Shown: piece by piece, positions 27,514-36,700 of the stretch
Layout of the letters: each line of letters starts with the position of its first letter
How positions within the stretch are numbered: position 1 is the stretch's first letter
Assembly (NCBI RefSeq): GCF_014268655.2
Contig: NZ_JABWQX020000001.1
Span: 2,386,001 to 2,450,000, forward strand
Direction of reading: 5' to 3'
Length of the DNA: 64,000 nt
From: Pseudomonas marvdashtae
Lineage (GTDB): Bacteria > Pseudomonadota > Gammaproteobacteria > Pseudomonadales > Pseudomonadaceae
The notes under the pieces: model-generated
The model's database searches: none
Told to the model about the DNA's origin: nothing
The model's input: only the letters and a program-made list of their open reading frames with translations
Position numbers and translations under genes: made by a program

Positions 27514-28209
27514 GTGGGGTTAAGTCATGTTGCCGACCCTGCCGTGCTGAGGCCGTTGCTGTCCCGGTTTGCCCTGCAATACCCAGGCGTGAATCGCGCG
27601 GCGGTGGTCTCGCAATGGTCAATGAACTACTTGAGCATCGCCCTGCCGGCCGCCTTGGCGTGTGTGCTCACGCGTGATGGCTCGATCGATTTCTGGGGCG
27701 AGGAGGCGGTGCTGTTCCACGCTGACGGAGAACCCATGGCGTTGGGCTTGAATGCCCGGTTGATGCCGCTGTCACCTCAAGGGCGTGCCGACTACTGGAA
27801 TCGCCTGATTCATGAGCACCTGGCCCCGCTGTTCGTGGCCTTGGCCGCCGCCGGTGGCCTGGCACCAAAAATACTCTGGGCCAATATGGTCGCCATCTGG
27901 GACGGCGCCTTCGCCAGGATGGACCCCGAGCTGTCGAGACCGGGGTTCGCCGAGGCACACCAATGGCTGGAGCAGGTCACGGTCAACGACGGGCGCCTGA
28001 GGCTGCGAGGCTTGCAACGCATGGTCGAATCACCGGCGCCGCTGATTTGCCCCCGCCTGCCATTGCGCCGGCATTGTTGCCTGCATTACCAATTGCACGA
28101 AGCGGTAGAAGGCCAGATGCCGGTGCTTTGCGAGTCCTGTCCCAAGTTGCATCGCCTGCCTGTGGAAGTGCAGGTGAGTTACCTGCACTCCATCTATCAG
28201 GACGGCTAA
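27514..28209 (+). CDS. fhuF: FhuF-type siderophore-iron reductase (5' end uncertain, possible frameshift)
   Basis: Cytoplasmic ferric-siderophore reductase that releases iron as Fe(II). The C-terminal [2Fe-2S] Cys cluster is present: a Cys pair in LRRHCCLHYQ (about residue 187), then 16 residues, then CESC. E. coli FhuF is remembered as having a shorter CC-x10-C-x2-C spacing. WSMNYLSIALP matches the family's central WS motif. From GTG 27514 the protein is only 231 residues. The same frame stays open upstream to 27394 with coding-like sequence (EFPEWLGQAWPP) but no start codon. An ATG with a good AGGGA site at 27419 is one base out of frame, at a run of five Gs. One extra G would give about 263 residues, the normal FhuF length. 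Convergent with the exporter gene, 22 bases apart. Confidence 0.85.
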   Translation: MGLSHVADPAVLRPLLSRFALQYPGVNRAAVVSQWSMNYLSIALPAALACVLTRDGSIDFWGEEAVLFHADGEPMALGLNARLMPLSPQGRADYWNRLIHEHLAPLFVALAAAGGLAPKILWANMVAIWDGAFARMDPELSRPGFAEAHQWLEQVTVNDGRLRLRGLQRMVESPAPLICPRLPLRRHCCLHYQLHEAVEGQMPVLCESCPKLHRLPVEVQVSYLHSIYQDG

Positions 28210-28231
28210 TGGCAGCGGCGTCGCGATGCCA

Positions 28232-29875
28232 TTAGGCGTAAGCGGCCTGGGCTTCGACTTGGGTGAGACGGCCGTTCTCGACTTTCAAGACCCGGTCGGC
28301 CTGGGAGAAGTAGGCGTCATCGTGCGTGATTACAATCACGGTCTTACCTCGGGCCTTGAGCTCCGGCAACAGCTCCATGTAGAACACCCGCTTGAAGGTC
28401 GGGTCCTGGTCGGCCGCCCATTCATCGAACAGGTAAAACGGTTTGTCGTCCAGATACGCTGACACCAGCGCCAGCCGTTTGCGCTGGCCGGTGGAGAGTT
28501 CCACGGTGGAGAAGCGATCATCGACGATGCTGACCTTGTGTCCCAGGCCGAGCGCCTTGACGTAGCGTGTGGCATCGGCTGTGCGTTGTTCGGCACCCGG
28601 GCCGTCATCTCCCAACAGGTGTTCAAACAAATGGAAGTCGGCGAATACGGCGGCGAAGTGCTGGCGATATTGTTCACGGTTGTCGTCGTCCACCTCCACG
28701 CCGTTGAGTACGACGCAACCGGCTTCCGGCGCATACAACCCGAGCAGCAGCATGGACAGCGTGGTCTTGCCGCTGCCGTTGCCGCCGACGACGAACACCA
28801 GCTCGCCCGGTTCCAGCGTCAGGTCCACTGGCCCGAGCAGGAAAGGATGGTCCTCATGTTCGCCCGGGTATCGATGACATACCCCGTTAAGCAGCAGGCG
28901 CATCGGCCCGTTGCTGGCAAACGCGTTACCGACCGGCGCCGCCATTTGTGCTTCGGTGCTCAGTTCGGCGTCGAGTTGGCGAATGCGGGTCAGGGCGATA
29001 CTGGCTTGGCGCAAAGAGGGCAGCGCGATCATCAGGTCGGAGATCGGTCGCACCAGATAGAGCAACGTCACCGTGAAACTGGTCAGCACGGTAATTGATT
29101 GCGGCAGCCAGAACGGCACGACAAAGAGCAGTACGCCCAGGTTGAGGTAAAACAGTAACGTGCCGAGGTTGGCCACCACCGAATACCCGGCCATCCCGCG
29201 CAGGAATCGTACCCGGAACTCATCGGCGCCCGGACGGATGACGCGCTCCACAAACGCTTCGCCACGAGCATTGCTCAGTTGCAGCTCCTTGCTGCCTTCG
29301 ATCAGGCTGCGAAAGTGCTGGTAAAGCACATCCTTCTGTTGCCGCACCCGTTCCAGATGGCTCAACGGTCCGCGTTCGGCCAGGTGAAACGCGATCAGGC
29401 CGACCAGCAGGAACAACGCCAGGATCAACAGCAATGACCACGACAGCCAGGCCAGATAGGCGAAGCACGCCAATGTCACCACGGCGTTGACGAACAGCAG
29501 CGGCACCCACTCGAACGCAGCGGTGAAGGTGTGCACGTCTTCGGTCAGAATCACCAACAAGCGGTGCTTGCCCATGGTTTGCAAGCGCTTGAGCGGGGTG
29601 GCGAGCAGTTTGCGCGACAGATCGATGCGCATCTGGAAGATGGCGCTTTGGGTCAGGTGCAGCAATGACAGTTCCGAGCAGAGTTTGCACAGCAACATAC
29701 CCGCACACAGTCCGAAGAACCCCAGGGCCAGGTCCGGCAATTGAGTCGGGTTAGCCAATCCACGGTTGATCAGGATCACCAACCCCGCGCTGGCCAGGCC
29801 GCCGAGGGCGCCGCTGATGGAAGCCAGGGCCAGCAGGCGTGCCGATTGGCGGTAAAGATAAAGAATCAGGTTCAT
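28232..29875 (-). CDS. Cyclic-peptide/siderophore exporter, fused ABC permease-ATPase (PvdE-like)
   Basis: Half-transporter of 547 residues in the cyclic peptide exporter family that includes PvdE and SyrD. Six membrane helices occupy about 1-300. The ATPase domain has Walker A VVGGNGSGKTTLSM (about 365), signature LSTGQRKRLALVSAYL (about 461), Walker B FYLFDEWAADQDP (about 483) and switch His in VIVITHDDAYF. It would move the NRPS product or its precursor from cytoplasm to periplasm. Its ATG overlaps the TGA of the terminal NRPS gene (ATGA at 29872-29875), so it is translationally coupled and is the last gene of the NRPS operon in this direction. Confidence 0.94.
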   Translation of the reverse strand: MNLILYLYRQSARLLALASISGALGGLASAGLVILINRGLANPTQLPDLALGFFGLCAGMLLCKLCSELSLLHLTQSAIFQMRIDLSRKLLATPLKRLQTMGKHRLLVILTEDVHTFTAAFEWVPLLFVNAVVTLACFAYLAWLSWSLLLILALFLLVGLIAFHLAERGPLSHLERVRQQKDVLYQHFRSLIEGSKELQLSNARGEAFVERVIRPGADEFRVRFLRGMAGYSVVANLGTLLFYLNLGVLLFVVPFWLPQSITVLTSFTVTLLYLVRPISDLMIALPSLRQASIALTRIRQLDAELSTEAQMAAPVGNAFASNGPMRLLLNGVCHRYPGEHEDHPFLLGPVDLTLEPGELVFVVGGNGSGKTTLSMLLLGLYAPEAGCVVLNGVEVDDDNREQYRQHFAAVFADFHLFEHLLGDDGPGAEQRTADATRYVKALGLGHKVSIVDDRFSTVELSTGQRKRLALVSAYLDDKPFYLFDEWAADQDPTFKRVFYMELLPELKARGKTVIVITHDDAYFSQADRVLKVENGRLTQVEAQAAYA

Positions 29876-32800
29876 GCGACGGTTTCCGTCGAGGCCACGG
29901 CCAGCGACTTGTTGAGTTGTTCATGGAAGGCAGGCTGCCCAAGGATCGTGTCGTGATCGGCAACGACCCGATGATGACAGGTTCGCAGGCTGATGGCGTC
30001 CCACTGCGCAGGCAGGGTCGGGCGTTCGACCAGAGTCTGCTCGGCCCACCATAGCTGCAGGGTCGCCTGCACGGTGGGCACGCGATAGTCATCGACCCAA
30101 CGGCGTGCGTCAGCCATCACGTTCAATGTTTGTTCGACGTACGCCAGCGGCGCATTGAGGCTCAGGCCGTTGGCATTCGTCCAATGCAGCAGGGCGAAAC
30201 GCAATTGCTCCACCCGATCCAGACTTGCGGTGGCCGTGCGCAATTGCGCCAGGTGTTCCGGAGCGAGCGTGGCCAGTCGCTGGCGGCTGTCGCTGGTCAA
30301 TTCCTGCTGCACGGTTGAACACAACGCATCCCAGGCCAGCGCTTCGTCCTCGGCGTGGAACGTGCTGTCGAACAACCCCAGCCATTCGACCGTTTGCCCC
30401 AGGGCTTCCAGTTGTCGAGTCAGCTCCAACGCGAGCAGTCCGCCCATGGACCACCCGCCCAGGCGATACGGACCCTGCGCCTGAATCTGGCGGATCTGCG
30501 GTACATAGGCGTTGGCCAATGCAACGAGGTCCTGGTCGCGTAGCGACTCGGGCAACGCTATGCCATACACCGGGATCTCCTGGGACAACCCGTCGACCAT
30601 CGGCAAATAATGATGAACCCCGCCCGCCGGCTGGTGCAGGCAGAACAGCGGTGTCTGGCCTGCTGCGCCGGGCTGCAAGGCGATGACGGCTGAGCGGTCA
30701 CGGGGTAGGGCAATCTGCTCGGCGAGCTGGATCAGCTGCGGGTGTTGGAAGATCACGTTGACCGGCACTTCGATACCGAGCAGGGCGCGCAGCCTTGCGG
30801 TCATGCGCACCACCAGCAACGAATGTCCACCGAGGGCGAAAAAGTCGTCGTGGCGACCGATGATCTCGACCTCCAGCAGCTCCTGCCAGATCGCCGCGAG
30901 CACCTGTTCGACATGACCTTCAGGCGCGGCATAAGCCGCAAGACGGTGGTTCGGCTGTCGGGCCAGCAAGGCACGATGATCGACCTTGCCGTTGGCGGTG
31001 CGGGGCAGTTGCATCAGCCACTGGATGTCGGCGGGAATCATGTGCGCCGGCAAAAGTGCCGCAAGGGATTCGCGCACGACGCTGGCCTGAAGCGCGTTAG
31101 CCGACTCAACGAAAGCGCGCAAGCTGGGTTCGGCCTGGGTGGTGTCCAGCAACACCACCGCGAGTCTGGCACCAGTGACCTTGCACAGGGCGGTTTCGAT
31201 CTCGCCGAGCTCGATACGGTAGCCACGCAATTTGATCTGCGAGTCGCTACGCCCGAGGAACAGCAGTTGCCCGTCCAGGTCCTGCCAGGCGAAATCGCCG
31301 GTGTGGTACAGACGTTGGCCGTCGAGTGCCGGATGGCTGGCCTGGATAAACTTCTCGGCCGTCATCTGTGGCAGCCCCAGGTAACCTTCGGATAACCCGG
31401 GCCCGGCGATGTGAATTTCGCCCTTGAGCCCCCGTGCAACAGGCGCGCCGTCGCTATCGAGTAGATACACCCGCGTGTGGGCAATCGCTCGGCCGATGGG
31501 CACGGGACCCGTACCGTGATCGGGTTGGCAGAGGGCGACGGTGCTCCATACCGAGGCTTCGGTCGGGCCGTACTCGTTGTACAACTGCGCGCCGGGCTGG
31601 CGGCGATAGTGATTGTCCACCAGCGCCGGCGGGCAGCTTTCGCCGGCGACAATCGCCGTGTTCAGCGGGCTCGGGCTGTCGCCCAACTCATCCAGCAACA
31701 ACGCATACAGCGAAGGCAACGCCAGCAGGTGTGACACATCGTGGCTGCGGATCAACCGGGCCAGTTGCAGCGGATCTTTTTGTTCGGTTTCACTGGCCAG
31801 GTGCAGGCAACCGCCCTGGGCCAGGCTCCAGAACAGCCCGGCGATGGAACTGTCGAAGGCGAACGACGACAGCAGCAGGAAGCGTTGCACGGGATGTGGA
31901 TAGCCCGACAGCCGCGCCGCCAGCGAATGCAGGGCGTTGGCATGACTGATAAGCACGCCCTTGGGCTGACCGGTGCTGCCCGAGGTGTAGATCAGATAGG
32001 CCGGTTGATCTCGCGAAACCTGCGGCTCGTCCTGAAGCGGCACCACCGCCGTTGCTTGATCGATTGCCAGCGCACTCGGCTGCCAGTCTGTCGGCAGGTC
32101 TTGCATTCGAGCCTGAAGGGTAAGCACCAGGCGTGCCTGGCTGTCACGCAAGATATGTTCGATGCGCTCGGTGGGGTAGCTTGGGTCGATCGGTACGTAA
32201 CAGGCACCGGCGCGCAGAATCGCAACCAGTGCCACCACCGCATCGACGTCGCGCGGCAGGAAATGTGCAATCCGCGCACCCGGCTCCAGGCCCTGGGCGA
32301 GCAGTTGCTGGGTCAGGGCGCTGACGCGTTGGTCCAGCTCGGCGTAGCTCAAGGTGCCGCTGGGCCCGCTGACTGCCGGGCGCTGGGCGCGGTCGGTGGC
32401 GTCGAGGGTGAAGCAAGCGGCCAGGTTGGGCAGCGCGAAGATAGCGGCATACAGCTGTTCCTGCGCCGGACTCTGGATTGGCGAAGCCGCCAGCGCGCCG
32501 GTGACACGCTGCTGCTCGGCGGCGTTGCAGGTGGCCAATTGGCCCAGGCTGGCAGACGGCTCATGCAGGCTGTGCTCGATCACGCTCAGCAGTTGCTCGG
32601 CGAGGATTTCGACGTGGGCCGACGTGTAGAGCGCGGCGTCGAAATGCAGTGACAAACCATTGGATGACGACGGCTGATATTGCAACAGCAGCGCGCAGCC
32701 GGCACTGACACTGTCAGCCTGTTCGATCCGCCACCCGGCATCGTTCAGGGCACTGTCCGGCGTCACCGCAAGTTCGCGAAAACCTACGCTCGTCAGCGAT

Positions 32801-33702
32801 GGCGCGTCGCTCAAGTGGCTGGGATAGCTGTCCCGGGCGTCGTTGAGCGCGCCAGCATGTTCGCTCAGTTGCCGACACAACGCGGCAAACGACAACCCGG
32901 ACGCGACGTCGATCGTCAACGGCAGCGGTTCGGAAAACAACCCGAGGGCATCGCCGAGCACGTCAGGACGCACCTGGCTCTCGTAGGCGAGCGTCAGGCA
33001 TTCAGCTTCGCTGTAGCGGTGCCACAAGGCGACCCAGGCGCCGAGCAGGAAAACTCCCGTGCTGACACCGAGGTTGTTCGCTTGATGTTCAAGGCGCAGC
33101 AGGATTGAGTCGTCGAGTTGCAGTTGTACTCTGCCAAGGTTGATCGCTGCGGACGACGCCGGGTTCTGGCGCTGCCAAGGTAACGGCACGTCCGCAATCA
33201 TGGCGTTGAACTGCGCATCCCAGAACCGGCGGCCTTGCTCGTCCACCGACTCCAGGCGCCAGGCCGCGTAGTCGGCGTACTGCAGCGGTGGTTCCCCAGG
33301 TGCTGCTTGCAGGTAGCACAGCGCCCATTCTTCGGCGAGATAACCCAGGCTGGTGCTGTCCAAGTGCAAGCTCGGCAAGTGCAAGGTGGCCGATTGAGCG
33401 TCCACTTGCAGTTCGATGCCCAGCGCCTGCCAGTCGGCGGCTGATTCGTCGATCACTTGCATCGGCAGCAACAGCCCCGGCAGTTGCGGATAGCGGGTGC
33501 GCAGGATCTCGTGGCGTTGCACCAGTGCCAATAAACTGTTCGTCAGCCGTGCACCGTCCAACGGTTGCTCACTGCGAATACGCAGCGTGGCCCGCTGCGC
33601 TGCCGCCGATGCCAAGCGGGTTTGGTGCAGGCGCCACAGGCGGGCCTGTTGCGGTGACAGTTCGAAACCTTCGACGGACGTGTCTTCGTGGGACTGAGTC
33701 AT
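29872..33702 (-). CDS. Terminal NRPS, interface-A(His?)-T-TE
   Basis: Adds and releases the eighth residue, 1276 residues. The start is placed at 33702 (MTQSHEDTSVEGF), with an AGGTC site and a good match to the start of the similar protein at 59995; an ATG at 33759 overlapping the upstream gene would add 19 residues. Domains: condensation-like interface domain (about 1-430) in which the HHxxxDG site reads PSLHLDS; A domain (about 435-930) with TSGSTGQPKG and the ten-residue code read by eye as D-S-A-L-I-A-E-V-W; T domain with LGGHSLLVV (about 961); thioesterase (about 1020-1276) with GWSMGG and a C-terminal VADHDTI His. The code resembles the bacitracin His code (DSELTAEVC). The real C domain for this residue is at the end of the preceding protein. 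TE release could be hydrolysis or cyclisation; known corrugatins are linear. Confidence 0.93.
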   Translation of the reverse strand: MTQSHEDTSVEGFELSPQQARLWRLHQTRLASAAAQRATLRIRSEQPLDGARLTNSLLALVQRHEILRTRYPQLPGLLLPMQVIDESAADWQALGIELQVDAQSATLHLPSLHLDSTSLGYLAEEWALCYLQAAPGEPPLQYADYAAWRLESVDEQGRRFWDAQFNAMIADVPLPWQRQNPASSAAINLGRVQLQLDDSILLRLEHQANNLGVSTGVFLLGAWVALWHRYSEAECLTLAYESQVRPDVLGDALGLFSEPLPLTIDVASGLSFAALCRQLSEHAGALNDARDSYPSHLSDAPSLTSVGFRELAVTPDSALNDAGWRIEQADSVSAGCALLLQYQPSSSNGLSLHFDAALYTSAHVEILAEQLLSVIEHSLHEPSASLGQLATCNAAEQQRVTGALAASPIQSPAQEQLYAAIFALPNLAACFTLDATDRAQRPAVSGPSGTLSYAELDQRVSALTQQLLAQGLEPGARIAHFLPRDVDAVVALVAILRAGACYVPIDPSYPTERIEHILRDSQARLVLTLQARMQDLPTDWQPSALAIDQATAVVPLQDEPQVSRDQPAYLIYTSGSTGQPKGVLISHANALHSLAARLSGYPHPVQRFLLLSSFAFDSSIAGLFWSLAQGGCLHLASETEQKDPLQLARLIRSHDVSHLLALPSLYALLLDELGDSPSPLNTAIVAGESCPPALVDNHYRRQPGAQLYNEYGPTEASVWSTVALCQPDHGTGPVPIGRAIAHTRVYLLDSDGAPVARGLKGEIHIAGPGLSEGYLGLPQMTAEKFIQASHPALDGQRLYHTGDFAWQDLDGQLLFLGRSDSQIKLRGYRIELGEIETALCKVTGARLAVVLLDTTQAEPSLRAFVESANALQASVVRESLAALLPAHMIPADIQWLMQLPRTANGKVDHRALLARQPNHRLAAYAAPEGHVEQVLAAIWQELLEVEIIGRHDDFFALGGHSLLVVRMTARLRALLGIEVPVNVIFQHPQLIQLAEQIALPRDRSAVIALQPGAAGQTPLFCLHQPAGGVHHYLPMVDGLSQEIPVYGIALPESLRDQDLVALANAYVPQIRQIQAQGPYRLGGWSMGGLLALELTRQLEALGQTVEWLGLFDSTFHAEDEALAWDALCSTVQQELTSDSRQRLATLAPEHLAQLRTATASLDRVEQLRFALLHWTNANGLSLNAPLAYVEQTLNVMADARRWVDDYRVPTVQATLQLWWAEQTLVERPTLPAQWDAISLRTCHHRVVADHDTILGQPAFHEQLNKSLAVASTETVA
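32400..33650 (-). other. Interface domain (condensation-like, non-catalytic) of the terminal module
   Basis: N-terminal domain of the terminal NRPS. It begins with the C1-like ELSPQQARLWRLHQ and keeps a YADYAAWR-type C motif, but the HHxxxDG site is PSLHLDS, with both His lost and Asp kept. The intact C domain for the same residue ends the preceding protein, so this domain is extra. That pattern fits the interface domain proposed in siderophore NRPSs to dock a beta-hydroxylase on a T-domain-bound residue. Confidence 0.75.
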
Positions 33703-33745
33703 GCTGAGACCTGTACAAAAAGGTTGGAAATGAGCTCGGGGGCGA

Positions 33746-36700
33746 TCATTGTTCGGCATCCTTCACGACAGTGCGACGACGGGCCTGGCCCAGGGCACTC
33801 TGACGTGCGCTGCCGGCTTCGCGCAGTGCGGCCTGGGCCTGTTCACGACGGGTCTGTTGCAGCTGATTGAGTGGCTCCAGCAACTGGGCGACATGGGTGT
33901 CGGCGCTCAGGCTGAGTTGCTCCAGCAGGCAAACGAACAGGCAGTCGAACAGTTCGATGTAGTCGCGGGTATAACGGCCGGTGTCGTAGTCGTACACCAC
34001 CAGCAGTCCCGCACCGTCATCGACGACGTTGATCAGCAGGTCCACGTCCGAGGCCTGCGGCTCCAGTTCCCGTTCGCTGATCGCCAGCCCCGGCAAATGC
34101 AGGTCCTGCTGACGGGTGTTCTGCACCACCAGTTTGACCTGGAAGAACGGCGTGTACCGCGCGTCCCGCTGTGGCAGCAGGTCAGCCACCAGCGCATCGA
34201 ACGGCAAGTCCTGATGGGCAAACGCATCCAGCGCCACGCGTCGGGCATCGCCCAGCAGTTGTCCAAATGTCTGCTGTGGGGTGACGCGGCAACGCAGCAC
34301 CAACTGATTGACGAAGAATCCGACCATATCTTCGGTCTGTTGCTGATGGCGGTTGGCGATATCGGTACCGACCAACAGGTCTTCACGTCCGGTCTGCTGA
34401 TGCAGCACGACGTTCAGCGCGCTGTGCAGCACCATGAACGGCGAGGCCTCGCGAGCTGTCGCCAAGTCGCTGATAGCCCGGGCCAACGACGCCGGCAGGC
34501 GGCTGCGATGGCGGGCGCACCCGCCGTGATCGCGGGTCTGGGCGCCTGGCAACAGCAACGGTGCCGGACTGGCTTGCAGCTGTTGGCGCCAATAGGCCAG
34601 TTGTTGCTGCCAGACCGGGCCCGGCAGATGCTTGCGCTGCCACACGGCGAAGTCGGCGTACTGCAGGGGCGCGGGGGCGATGCGGGTCGCGGGGTTGCCA
34701 AAACCGGCGTAATCGCTGGCCAGTTGATCGACCAGTTGGGCGATGGACCAGGCATCCACGGCAATGTGGTGCAAGGCGATGGCCAGCACATGGGTCTGTG
34801 GGTCTAGCTGCAATAGCCGTGCGCGAATCAGTGGCGCTTGGGTCAGGTCGAACGGCTGGCCGAAGACCTCGGACAATTGCGCCTGAATGGCCGACTCCTG
34901 TTCCTGCGCCGGAACCTGTTGCAGATCGGTGATTGGCAGCGCGAAGGCCTGCGCCGCTTCGATCCGCTGCCAAGGCTCGCCATGGTCGCTGTGTACGGTG
35001 CTGCGCAGCACTTCATGACGGGCAACTAACTGCTCGAAAGCCAGGCGCAGGGCTTCGACGTCCAGCGCTCCGGTCAACGTCAGGGCGAACGGAATGTTGA
35101 AGCCGCTGGAGCCAGGATTCAGTTGTTCGAGGAACCACAAACGCTGTTGGGCAAACGACAGCGGCAGGGCTTGCGAGCGATCTGCCGGAGTGATGGCCGG
35201 CAGGGCCAGAGGTGCTGTTTGCAGGCGGGCGCTGTCGATGGCGCGGGCCAGGTTCGCCAATACCGGATGATCGAAGACTGCACGCAGCGGCAGGTCCACC
35301 GCGAGCTGGCCGCGAATCCGCGAAACCACCAAGGTCGCCAGCAACGAATGTCCGCCAAGGGCAAAGAAATTGTCGTCAGCCCCGATCGCTGGCACGCATA
35401 GAATCTGCGCCCAGATGGCGCCCAGTTGCCGCTCGGTGTCGCTGCTCAACGGTCGTTGTTCGATCAGGTCGTTGTCCAGCGTTCGCGACGTCAAGCCTTT
35501 GCGGTCGACTTTGCCGTTGGCATTCAACGGCAATGCCTCCAGCTGTTGCCAATGGGCCGGCACCATGTACGACGGCAGGCGTTGGGCCAACCATTCGCGC
35601 AGTACCGCCACCGGCGTGTCGTCGCCCGTCCAGTACGCGACCAGTTGCAGATCGCCGCGCTGGTCGGCGTTGACGATCACGGCCACGGCTTGCACGGCGG
35701 GATGACGACCCAGGTGATCTTCGATTTCCCCCAGTTCGATACGGTGGCCACGGATCTTCACCTGCTGATCGCGGCGACCGAGGAACTCGATCACTCCATC
35801 TGCACGCCAGCGGCCCAGGTCACCCGTGCGGTAGAAACGGGCCTCGGGTTCGAACGGGTGCGCGACGAACGCGGCCCGGGTTTTCTCCGGATCGTTGAGG
35901 TAGCCGCGACCGACCCCCACGCCACCCACGCAGATTTCCCCCGGCACACCCACCGGCACCGGCCGCAGTTGCGCGTCAACCAGGTACAGATGGTTGTTGG
36001 CGGTCGGCCGGCCGATCGGCATGGCATTGCCGCCTTCCTCCGACACACGGGTCAGCGGGTGGAACGCCACATCGTCCGAGCATTCCGCCGGACCATAGGC
36101 GTTCATCAACGGTACATGGGCAAAGCGGCCCAGCCAGGCTTGGGCCAGGGCCGGAGGCAGGGCTTCGCCGGTGGGCAGCAACCAGCGCAGTGCCGACAGT
36201 CGGGTGTCGGCGCCCGCGAGGTCGAGCAGGGCGCGGATCATCGTCGGCACGGCTTCAAGCACCGACAGTTGTTGGGTTTCCAAGGCCCCCAGCAGGCGCT
36301 CGGGATCATGGGCAATCTCGTCCGGCAGGATGTGCACGGTGGCGCCGAGAACCGGTGCGGCGAGGAACTGCCAGACCGAAATGTCGAACGCCGGGGAGGC
36401 GGTCTGGGCAATTCGGTCGGCGCTCGACAGGCCCAGCGTCGGCACCTTGCCGAAGATGTTGTTGAGCATGCCGCGCTGTTCGATCATTGCGCCTTTGGGT
36501 GTGCCGGTGGAACCCGAGGTGAAGATCACATAGGCCAGGTCGTCAGGGCTGCCCGCCACTGGCAATGGCGTCGCATCGCCGCTCAGCCAGAGCGCTTCGG
36601 TGCGCAGGCGTCGTGGTGTCGCGGTACACGCGGCCAGTGCCGGGTCGATGACCGAATCGGCGCTGTCGCTGGTCAACAGGAGCGTCGCCTCGGACAGTTC

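Noticed and set aside
33703..33759. ATG overlapping the stop of the upstream NRPS gene as the start of the terminal NRPS.
   Set aside because: It adds 19 non-homologous residues; the ATG at 33702 has a better site and matches the sister protein. Translational coupling from the earlier ATG cannot be ruled out.
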